DNA from: Ascidia mentula
Taxonomy: Eukaryota; Chordata; Ascidiacea; Phlebobranchia; Ascidiidae
Length of the DNA stretch: 64,000 nucleotides
Direction of reading: 5' to 3'
Assembly (NCBI GenBank): GCA_947561715.1
Contig: OX387197.1
Location: forward strand, 7,437,001 to 7,501,000
A program made the position numbers and the translations under genes. A model generated the notes under the pieces. That model saw only the letters and a list, made by a program, of their open reading frames with translations. It ran no database searches and was not told where the DNA came from. Shown here piece after piece: positions 54,933 through 64,000 of this stretch. Numbering within the stretch: position 1 is the first letter of the stretch; each line of letters opens with the position of its first letter.

Positions 54933-57900
54933 TCACATGTACGTTAGTAAATATGTGGGGTAAACACTCGAATCACGAAACACGACAAAAATGGTCGGAT
55001 TTGCTTGCTTGTTAACCACACTGTCGAATGGCGAACCGTCTTGTTGCATCGGGGCCACGGTGGTGGCAGATGTTCCGACACAATAAGTTCCTGTGATGAC
55101 CTCGGCCAGAAACATGGAACGGCGCTGCTGGGCATCAGGAGGCGAAAACCCGTGTGAATAATTCGAGGTGGTGGCAAAATAAACCCCTCTTCCAAACGCC
55201 GTGGCTAAACATACAATCAAAAATAAAACATGGAGCCAATAATATGATTATTTGAGCTGCATACGGATGATCACTGTTTCGACCAATGAGCTATCGACCT
55301 TGATATAATGTGACACGGGTCTGATGGCACTATTGGTTTAGCTTTGGTTGGCCATAGTGTTTCCGCAGCTTGTTTCCCGGATGGTTGCACCTAGTTTGGT
55401 GTCCAAGGGATGGCGGTGAACGCATAGTCACCAGAAAGTGGAAGTCTTTGCCTGGCCGATTGGCCGGCAAGATCATCCATAGTCACACCAAGCTGCACTG
55501 GTGAGAATTTATGGGTTGAAACAGTGGCCATCGGCATGCAGCTTACAAAATACAATTGAAAGTCCACAAACATAGTAAATTAAAACCAAACTATGTAAAA
55601 ACCAATGATTTAATGCCAATAACAAAACGTAAAGTTGTAAGGCATACCAAAGCTGCACCGATAAGATTATTAGGAGAAAACAGTAGAGCTATCTGCAGAT
55701 CACAAAAAAACACACCATGTTTTCCGGCATAACTTCTGTCAAATCCATCCTTGAGGATTTTGTCGCACGTGACTTTGTCCGAACCGTGAAACAGCTCGCG
55801 GGTAACTTGTTGGTTCAGCATTTTGTTTTCAATCTTACGTTTTTGAGCCTGGAATTGGTTCCAAAGTGTTGGGTTCTGTATGCGTTCCAACTGCAAAACA
55901 CGAGCTTTATTTTTACTAATGCCGCAGATGCAATAGTTATGACAATACACCCGCTTCTCCTGCGAAGTTTTAGAAACTTATGTAATGCCATGGAAATTGG
56001 TTTCAAACCAAAAATACAACCAATTCAATGTTATACTCAGTGTTTATACTCACTGATATCACGTTCACACCGAGTTGGAACTTCTGTAGAGTGGTTTGAT
56101 ATTCCGCTGTGTTCGTTGGTACCACGACCCGTTTGCACATTTGGCCTCCCATGTCATCCCACGATGGAGGAATGGGAGCTAAAATTAGTTTCAACAACGG
56201 GTGTAAGTTTTTAATACTACTGAATTGTATGATGCTACTAACATAATTTTAGTAATTTAAAGCAACGCTTCTGCAAGGTTGGCGAGGCGATTGTTTATTA
56301 AAATCTATGTTCAATTTTCGTCGGAATGATATTCTTTAAAAAATTCATTATACCTACATTTTTACACCAGCAACAGCGGCACCATAGTTTCATAATGATA
56401 CTGAAGTCACTCAAGTTTATAAAGGCCTTTCATGTTCACAATGTTGCATGACATTATACTTCAGTTTACAATGGTTACTAAAGTGCCTCATCAATGTGCT
56501 TACTGTCAACACTTGATGACAAAACATTCCTCTCCACTTTGCATACACCAGATCCTGTGCGAGCCTCCATTTTGGAAAAATCGACGGAAAAGTTAAGCGA
56601 AACTCCACCTTCCACCATTTGTACATTAGTCTTTCCTTTGTCGTTTTTCTGCACGGTGTACAGTGGAACAATGACAATTTAAAACACAAACTTTTTCAGC
56701 TATAACTTAACACGAAATCAAGAACACAAAACCTTGTGGGTATCTTCCAGTAACATGTTCGCGTGCAACGAAAACTCTTTCATTTGGCTGTCGTTTTGGT
56801 CCTGGTACTTCCACATGACGTGCTCGGATATGAGCAATGCTTGTTTAAACTGGTGAATGATATCGTTTGCTTGGCCATAAGCTTCTAATACTTTAGGCCC
56901 CAGGCCTTTTAGAGTCAACTCGCTGTAAACAGCAACCACGAAATATTAGAAATATGTGAATTGGCATGACATTGCATGTACACTTTATAAATATACATTT
57001 TATAAAACACCTGTTGCTGATGTATAATATATTGAAAATTTTTGTAAAGTTTTCGGACCAGCAATTGCTTTGTGGAATATACGGGTATAATGTATGTTTC
57101 TTTTTTTGCATATATATTGAATTGATGTTTTTGCCTTAGCACTATGGGTTACCAAGCAAATCCGTTTGGCCATAGTGCGCTCCACAGTGGTTCGTCTCCG
57201 TTGTTTGGTACTCAGTATAGGGTACCCAACGGATCGACGTTGACCGAAAGGCACAACAAAGTGGAAATTAGTGTGCTCGCTAGTGTAATAGCTAGCACAG
57301 TGCCACTGACAACAGCTGCACTGATATGACATTACAGGTCTAATCAGTGCGTGTGCAAACGGGTATAATACAAACAATTTCAAGATGAAAACTCTTAAGC
57401 GAAATCTTGTGAATCTTTCTTACTTTCGAGATGTCTTTTCAATGAGAACTCCCTCTTTTTGCGCAAGTGAAAGCAGTTCTCGCTCTTCCTCCAATGTTAA
57501 ATCGGCAACTGCATTGTTTTTAATGACTTTTTCGATACTCATTTCATCTACGATTTCTTGAAGGGCAGAAAATGCCTGAAACATTTAAACAGACTTTGTT
57601 TCCGCATTCAGGTCCGCAAAGCACACTTTTCTCAGCTCACCTTGTCGACCTCTTGTTTCTTCCATGAGCAGAACAATATGCGAACATGGTCTCGATTGGA
57701 TGAACTTCCTTTTTGTGGTAAAATCGAAGGCGGCTTTGGTTGAGATTTTGGCTTGCCTGAAATTTCATACAAAAGCATTTCTCTTTTCATGTAACCACTA
57801 GCCAATTTGCCCATTGGTTACAGATAGGTCAAAAAACTTACCGTATATGAAATATATCTTAGTATAACTTAATAATCTGTTCTTCTGGCAAAGATAAAAC

Positions 57901-60900
57901 GTAACTTTATTCACCGACGTTTCGCCTGTTATTCAACAAGGCTTCCTCAAGGTAATGGTATATTACTTGTTGAATAACAGGCGAAACGTCGGTGAATAAA
58001 GTTACGTTTTATCTTTGCCAGAAGAACAGATTATTAAGTTACAATATGCCTGGCAGCAACAAAAACATTATATCTTAGTATGGTTACTTTCTAATACGTA
58101 CAACCGCACATCCTCGTGTTTAAAGCGTTTATTTGTTATCTGTTTGTTTTAAATATTGCTCAATTTGTTCTTACCGGTGCCTCCAAATCCGAATGCCGAT
58201 GAGACAGAAGAAAACATTTTTCCCACAAAACTTTGAGAAGGTTGATTAAGCAACTCCTGCTGAAAGTCGGCCAGCATGTTTCCTTGGAAAACGAAAACTT
58301 TGATCTTCTTTAAGTTCACAGGGTTGGTTTTGTCAAATTTATCAATTGCGACAGCAAGGGTTTTGGCCACGACGGGACTTGGTAACCCAATTCCACCTGC
58401 ATTTTTGAAAAAAAAAGCAGTAAGTTATACCACTACTTAAGTCATCAACCAAACGACCAAGATAATACACGTAACTAAATAAAGATTTTGTCAGGAGCAA
58501 CGCTGGTTTCTGTTTAGCGTTTGTTGGGAAAATCATGAGAGTAAGATCACAGCTTCACTGGCATCCTTAATTTATACTGAGTATATTGATAGTAAAAGCG
58601 AATCATACCTGTACCAACCGGTGGAACAGCCAAACTATTGACACCAAGTCTGTCAGCTTCGCGAAAACAGTCAATAAGAACATTCTCAAGTTGGTTTGGA
58701 TTCTTCGGTGTTGCAAGATGTAAAATGTATTGGCACAGATTCCCGCCTGATGTTACTCTCATGTTGTTGGTTTGACTAATCGGATTATTTGCGCATTCCT
58801 GGACAATTCCTACGCCCGCCTTTGCCACAAGAGCTTTTCCAACCTGGCCTGTAAACAAAGTTTTTCCAGGGTACCTGTATAGGTTTTTCATTGTATGAAA
58901 ATATTTGGAAGCCAAATTCCTAAATACAATTTGCATTAAACCTACATTCAAGCAATGTCTACCGAAAGCTTCAAAATATACAAATGTACAGCAAACTTGG
59001 TTGATGTTTAACTACCGGAGAGATCGAACTGTTTGGTTGAGTTAACTATAGCAGGACTGCTAGTCGCGGTAATGTCTCCTTGTTTAACGATAACTTGAAC
59101 TGTGGTTCGACTGACAGTTGCTGGTGCCGGATTGCTTGTTGGTACTTGAGAAATGTTGACTGAAAGTTCTGTTTGTGCAGCCTAAACACAAAACCAATAT
59201 CATAACTGATAAATTTGCGCCAATTTCTCTTTTCTTTTTTTATTAAATTAACTTTTTTGGCAAATCTTTAATCTAAAGTCACCTTAAAAGTACTTTGACA
59301 TGATAGTTTCTGTGACGATTAATCTAACGAAACTCATTCACATAAGTTTTTAAAATTTTACTACATGTGAGGGCATATATCATGTCATTGGGGATTTTTA
59401 GGCAGGGATTTAATCTGGAAATCATTGTTGGTTGACAAAATAGAAGACAACCTTACATCGCGTGAATGTTGTACTACATGTATACATACCGAAATAGTCG
59501 AAGCGTCGCCAGAATAAATCACCAAATGCACATTAGTAAGTTTGCTGGCCTCGTAGTTCCTCACTACCTCATCAAACACCTTGACCACTTCTTGTGACGG
59601 ATACTGGAAACCCCCAGCTCCTAGAGCAGGGAAGGCGATTGACGAATACCCGCTGTTGTCGGCTTTGTCAAGACAAGACTTAATCGCTTCTTGCAAGAAT
59701 TTCTCCCCATTGTAGGGATTGTAGTTTCCGAACATCACGTGATACACCTCTTGGCAGGAAAGGTTAAACCCAGGGGTTGGAACAACGTCGCCCAGTTTAA
59801 GATGTTTGTGGCTAGCTTGGTGGCAAGCTTTCTGTAAACGACAACATACTCGATATCCACTCTCAATCAGAGCATTTGATTTTGAATAAAAAACTACTTT
59901 GGCTCTGTGATCTTTATGTTTGTTTGTTTGTTTTTTTGCAAATGTATTGTTTTCTATCTAAAGTTTACCTTTAAAGCATTTCCGGCCTGTTTGAGGAGGG
60001 CTTTCGATATTGACGATCCTTGACAATTGACAAGGTTTTCAGGGTTAGTTGACGTCACAATCACATCGGCCTGATAACAAAAAACAGTTTTTGAAACACG
60101 AAAGGTACCGACAAAAATTTTGGACACACTATAAACGTTTGCACTAACACTTGATGAAATTCCTACCTGGAATGTGGATATATCGCCCACAGCTACATTC
60201 AACTGAAGCTGTCTTCCTCTTGCTCTGTTTCTTGGCGTTGTTTGTTTTTCCTGCATTGCATTTAAAAAGCTGTAGGTTCGTATTCTCGCCAAGTCAATAA
60301 CTTTTACACACCCTCGGAAGTTGCTGTAGGTTCACAAAATCTTCCAATGAAATGTTTTGGTTGGAATTGACGGTTTTAAGAGATTTTTCGAACTCTCTGA
60401 CCGTTTCCTTGTTGGACATTTCAACTAAGGCCACCTGATTAACAAAAACTTTCTTTACATGGTAAAACTTAATGTAATTGAACTGAATTTCAATCAAACA
60501 ACTGACAATAGGATTCATATCTACGTTATTACACTCATAACAAACCTGTTGAAGAGAACTTCCTTCATTGTAAGTGACAAAATCCACGATAGCTTTCACA
60601 ATGATTGGAACACAAACCGACGCTTTGCCCCCGAATATTCCACAACTGATAGCGGGAATGGCGATGGATCGCAGATTATGATCGGAGGCTTCACGAAGAC
60701 AATTTCTAACGCAGTTTCGAAGATCTTGTTGACAAGATGCACTTGTTCCCTGTTGCCAACTGTGAAAAGTTCTCCACTTTAGCAGACATTTGCGGAACCA
60801 AAAATAACCAAAAATAAATTAACATTGTTGTTAGTGTCGACCGGTTTGGATGAACAATTTATGGTCAAACCAACAATTCCAAAGATATGTTTTTGAAAAA

Positions 60901-63900
60901 TTAGCGTATGTTATACTTACGTTGGTCCAACAGTGTGAATTATTCTTTTAAAATGAAGATTCCCGGATCCTGTGCTTACAGCTTGGCCAGCCAACATTCT
61001 TCCGCCTAGTTTTAGTTTTGCTAGCACCATTTCTACTTGTATTCCGTGCCCACCTGCACAGAGCATCACATTTCTTAGTTTTTTATCGAATGGCGATTTG
61101 TAATCACAACGACTGAATGATACTAAAATAAGCAATAAAAATATACATTGATGGACAAATTTGTACGACACCTTTTTTCAGAATAGCTCCAGAAACTCCA
61201 CCAGGTCGCAGTTCAAGTTCAGTATTAGATGCGTTGACAATTGCGTCGTATTTTACTGTGGTGATGTCGCTCACTACCAAACTGATTTTAACGTTGGAAT
61301 CTGGAATTGTGACGGTTGCCTTTGTGCCCGGCTAAAAACAAGAAAACTTATGCATGTTTTATCAATTGTAAATTATGCTGGGAAAGAGTGGATTTAAATT
61401 GCAAAAGCCAAGGTATTTTATCGGTTGAAATTCAATGAACTCCAAAAATTGAAGTTCAATGATTCCACCCGGGGTTTTGTGGTATTTTTATTAGTCCAAA
61501 AAACTTGCATATACTAGTGATATACTGACAGTTAAAAAACAGTTGAACTTCTACATAACGATACATTTATATATTAACGAAATAGTCGACCGTTGAGTAA
61601 CCCTGGTTTAGGCAACCACAGCAAACAAAACATTTCTGCATTTACCGAACTAGGTGATGCACTAAAGGTTTGTTCGTCCTGGGAATCTATGACACCGATG
61701 CAGTGATTTTTTGTAGCAATCGTCTCAATTTGCTCTCGACCTCTTCTGCCTCGGAAATATCCCGGCATCCCTGGATTCTGGATCGACTTTTCCACGATCG
61801 TTAATTCGGATGCAACTTCCTCCAACCAAAATTGAACTAAACAAATGGAAAAAGATGTGTAATAAATGTTTTTGACCAACAGCTCAACAGCTTTGTGTTA
61901 TATTATCCGCGAATTAATGACCAAAAGCTTATTGGTAAGATTTTACTAAGAAAAGTAAGTGTAGTTTTTAGAATATTATGTCATTGTAAAAGCGTTTTAC
62001 TGAAAAATGTACATTTGCGCAACCAATCCAACTATCCAACCAACTATTTTACCATCCATTGCATATCTGATCTTCCCTTTCACCAACACAACCGCCTCGT
62101 CTGGTTTAAAATCCAGCCTGACTTCCTTCAACTTTTTGCTGCTGTCTTTGTGTGACTTTAAATAATCTTGCAGATATTTGATGACGTAGCTGCTTCCACT
62201 AAAAGATTTGGTGACCACCACGTTTTCGCTGATGTATTTGCTGACGTCATTGTAAGCTTTACGGAAGGCTTGCAACAAACCGACCACGTCGATACTCGAT
62301 TTGGGGACCTTGATGAAATTCACCAAATATACAAGTTAGTTGTTCTTTGCACATCAATTAAATTTGTTTTTTCTTTGTTAGCAATGTTTTCTTTCAAAGC
62401 AATAAAAGTATTTATTTGTACTTACGTTTACATAAACCTGCACAGCACCGGAAGAGCACGCGTTCTGTTTCAACCTTTTCCACTCAGGTGTACTGATCAC
62501 TTCTTGAAATCCTTCTTTCACTGGAATCGTTTTTTGCTCCACAATCTCGACCAAGGCAGTCTGGGCTTTCTCGAGTTCACTGGCATCACAGTACTTAATG
62601 CAAACCTCATCGTTGTTTAATTGAAGCGATGCTGAAAAGGGATATATTGAGTCACAGATAGTTGTCTGCGTAGTTTCTAGGTATTTATGTTGTTTATGGT
62701 ATCTTGCAACTAACGTTGGGTGCTTCTGACTCCCAGTATCGTTAGAAATGAGTTAGTTTATGCCCAATGTCTCATATTAACGCTTTAGCATTAGCTATAT
62801 ATAGAAGGCCTTAACGGTAAAATTTAATTAACTTTTGCTAAAAAAACTTATGCAGTGCATGGGATGTCGTAATACCTGTCTAAATTATGAACAGTTCAAT
62901 CATACTTACCATATATGTGGTCGGTGTCAAATTGAGATTGTATTATTTGCCTAACGTCGACTGCACCAGGTTGTAATCCGTCAACCTCACTTTTCAGTGA
63001 CGTAAGCAGATATTCTGATCGACTTCCCATTTTAGGCAAGGTGCGTGTTGTGAGTTCCTTAACAACAAAATTCATGCGTTAGTAGGTTTATGTGTTTTAC
63101 AGGAAATATTACAAAAACAATCTAGATCTCGAATTACACCGCAAGCTGAATTTATTCCACATAACTTTCGCCAAATTCCATTTCGCAGGTGCCATCATAA
63201 TTTTTGACCAGTAATATTTTTTACTAAAGTACTGCTATTTGCATTTCAATGAAAACAATTGCAAATAAACAGAGTGTTATTGCCGTTAACCTCAACAACT
63301 AAGACAATTAAAGATTTACCATCATGCCGTTGGTCATTTTTGTCTTGGCTTCCTCCACATTTGACCTTGGGCCCTTGAACTTGATCAATCCTTGTTTATC
63401 TCCTGTTTCTTCAGCTTTTATCTCAACGTCATGTTGCACTTCTTGGTCGATTCGTTTAATGACGTTGCATTCCCGCAGAGCTCTGACGTCACAGAAAACA
63501 TATGATCAAAAGAAGTTTGCAGAGGGCAAAATTTTACATAAACATTTCAACGATTCCTTGATTTTCTTTCGAATACAAAATAAATTTATGTCAGACGTTT
63601 CATATCATCGGATTATACTTGTGACAAACCTAAAGTTGTTCGTCGGTAGCTTCATCGACTGTTCTGTGACGTCACACTTCCTTTTAACAAACTGCAAAAC
63701 ATCCGCCACTTCATCGTCAATTCCGGTGACCACAACTTGACCTTGGTTCTTCGCGGACCATCTGGTTAGCACAAGAACATGGTTTAACTCTCAATGTGTA
63801 CTATGACTTTATATGGCACAATTTTCAAAATTATGGCATTGGTCCAAGCCTGACGCACCGAGATCATTGCGACCGAAACTATACAATTTAATGCTGCAAG

Positions 63901-64000
63901 GTAAACGATTTGCACAAGTAAATTTTTTTTTAATAACCTGATGTAAACGTCAACTCCTTTCTCTTTTTCTACATCAATCCTCATATATTCGTGGTCTTCG
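54933..64000 (-). CDS. PARP14-like gene P4, 3' part (runs off right edge)
   Basis: Stop at 54933; the gene continues upstream beyond 64000. Visible from 5' to 3': KH-like array (from the edge to about 61660), macrodomains 1-3 (61331-58175), KH-like/WWE (about 57755-56505), ART (about 56180-54933). Triad residues are in LFHGS, GVYFATT and [10 protein letters not shown] (H-Y-I). The macrodomain region, introns included, is strikingly similar to P3 (for example 59150-62640 against 42900-46730). The 3' introns are burdened by repeats: fold-back copies at 55.25-55.55 and 57.1-57.35 kb and a perfect palindrome at 57.87-58.04 kb. All exons seen are open. The window edge cuts the exon matching P3 48399-48188. 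Confidence 0.9.
55251..55545. mobile_element. Fold-back MITE-like element in the last P4 intron
   Basis: Inverted ends TTGAGCTGCATACGG and GGCATGCAGCTTA with ACTGTTTCGACC / GGTTGAAACAGT inside. It is related to the 30.9-kb copy in P2, including the flank GGAGCCAATAATATGATTA. A further damaged piece (AAGCTGCACCGATAAGA to ATCTGCAGATCAC) lies at 55645-55705. Confidence 0.7.
57120..57365. repeat. Fold-back family fragment in P4 intron
   Basis: Its left half (GTTTGGCCATAGTGCGCTCC, then GGGTACCCAACGGATCGACG) is the inverse of 15180-15245. Its right half (AGTGTGCTCGCTAGTGTAAT, GCACAGTGCCACTG, TACAGGTC) matches the 43.1-kb element. It unites the two halves seen separately elsewhere. Confidence 0.7.
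57866..58040. repeat. Perfect 75-bp inverted repeat (palindrome) in P4 intron
   Basis: Arms 57866-57940 and 57966-58040 are exact reverse complements, with a 25-bp loop (57941-57965). Each arm includes GCGAAACGTCGG, AAAGTTACGTTTTATC and GCCAGAAGAACAGATT. This places it in the hairpin family seen at 36.5 kb. The loop junction reads CTTGAGGAAGCC on the minus strand, close to the CTGANGA core. Perfect arms imply recent origin or ongoing correction. Confidence 0.95.
58175..59180 (-). other. P4 macrodomain 3
   Basis: Exons near 59180-59017, 58848-58610 ([20 protein letters not shown]) and 58396-58175 (GIGLPSPVVAKTLAVAIDKF, extension SFVGKMFSSVSSAFGFGGTG). The C-terminal extension differs in sequence and length between P2, P3 and P4. 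Confidence 0.8.
59490..60072 (-). other. P4 macrodomain 2
   Basis: Exons near 60072-59968 and 59834-59491, with the intact GAGGF loop. The larger exon is nearly identical in DNA to the P2 and P3 exons. Confidence 0.8.
60547..61331 (-). other. P4 macrodomain 1
   Basis: Exons near 61331-61175, 61057-60925 (GGHGIQVEMVLAKLKLGGRM) and 60765-60547. Several residues differ from P2 in the helix after GGHGIQ (VEMVLAKLK against AEMQRAQQK), while the catalytic-type loops are kept. Confidence 0.85.
61660..64000 (-). other. P4 KH-like array (partial)
   Basis: Exons near 64000-63940 (edge), about 63770-63640, 63483-63318, 63065-62905, 62632-62425, 62320-62045 and 61840-61660. They match P3 one to one, with conserved pieces such as [20 protein letters not shown]. 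The KH label is inferred as for P2. Confidence 0.65.

Larger units (their letters stand above)
54933..57755 (-). other. P4 KH-like module, WWE and ART catalytic domain
   Basis: Exons near 57755-57640 ([15 protein letters not shown]), 57574-57425, 56923-56735 (MWKYQDQNDSQMKEFSLHAN, WWE), 56657-56505 ([13 protein letters not shown]), 56180-56057, about 55892-55718 (RELFHGSDKVTCDKILK) and 55204-54933 ([30 protein letters not shown]). The protein ends LLTYM. Confidence 0.88.

Overview
The window looks like nuclear DNA of a compact metazoan genome, most plausibly a tunicate (ascidian of the Ciona type). It is AT-rich, with many small exons, introns mostly of 100-500 bp, and clear animal orthologues (HMGXB4, TXNDC12, EFHB/CFAP21, CCDC24, PARP14-like). 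The genus is an inference; no species-diagnostic marker was seen.

Layout. (1) 1-6059, minus strand: the 5' two-fifths or so of a PARP14-like gene, here called P1, which runs off the left edge. (2) 6.1-8.6 kb: gene-poor, with a decayed Ty3/gypsy-type fossil at about 7.2-7.93 kb. (3) 8.6-14.45 kb, plus: a 17-exon HMGXB4 orthologue whose first exon encodes a CGGBP1-type zinc finger. (4) 15.5-17.3 kb, plus: a five-exon TXNDC12 orthologue (ER thioredoxin-fold protein) with a tRNA-Cys(GCA) gene in its last intron. (5) 17.55-19.18 kb, plus: single-exon EFHB/CFAP21, a ciliary protein. (6) 19.5-22.1 kb, minus: five-exon CCDC24-like gene, convergent with EFHB. (7) 24-64 kb, minus: a head-to-tail array of very large PARP14-like genes. 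P2 (23988-38190) and P3 (39397-53823) are complete; P4 (54933 to beyond 64000) shows its 3' two-thirds or so. The repeat period is 15.4-15.6 kb with spacers of only 1.1-1.2 kb.

Each complete PARP14-like gene has about 39 exons and about 2,200 codons. The order is RRM1, RRM2, an Arg-rich linker (a 15-residue minisatellite in P2), RRM3, RRM4, a series of KH-like modules, three macrodomains, a KH-like module, WWE, and an ADP-ribosyltransferase domain with an H-Y-I triad, which predicts mono-ADP-ribosylation. A writer (ART), a likely eraser (macrodomain 1), readers (macrodomains 2 and 3) and RNA-binding modules therefore sit on one chain. In vertebrates such proteins act in interferon and antiviral ADP-ribose signalling. 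A young local expansion here is best read as a fast-evolving immune cluster. The middle of the genes is nearly identical between copies, while the catalytic ends and some loops differ strongly, which suggests gene conversion with local diversification.

The introns hold repeats: a fold-back/MITE family with GAGCTGCAG-type ends, two hAT-like ends, a set of hairpins resembling hammerhead-ribozyme cores, and a perfect 75-bp inverted repeat. Exon limits were read by eye from splice sites and reading phase. Those of HMGXB4, TXNDC12 and CCDC24 close exactly in phase; many PARP exon limits are approximate.
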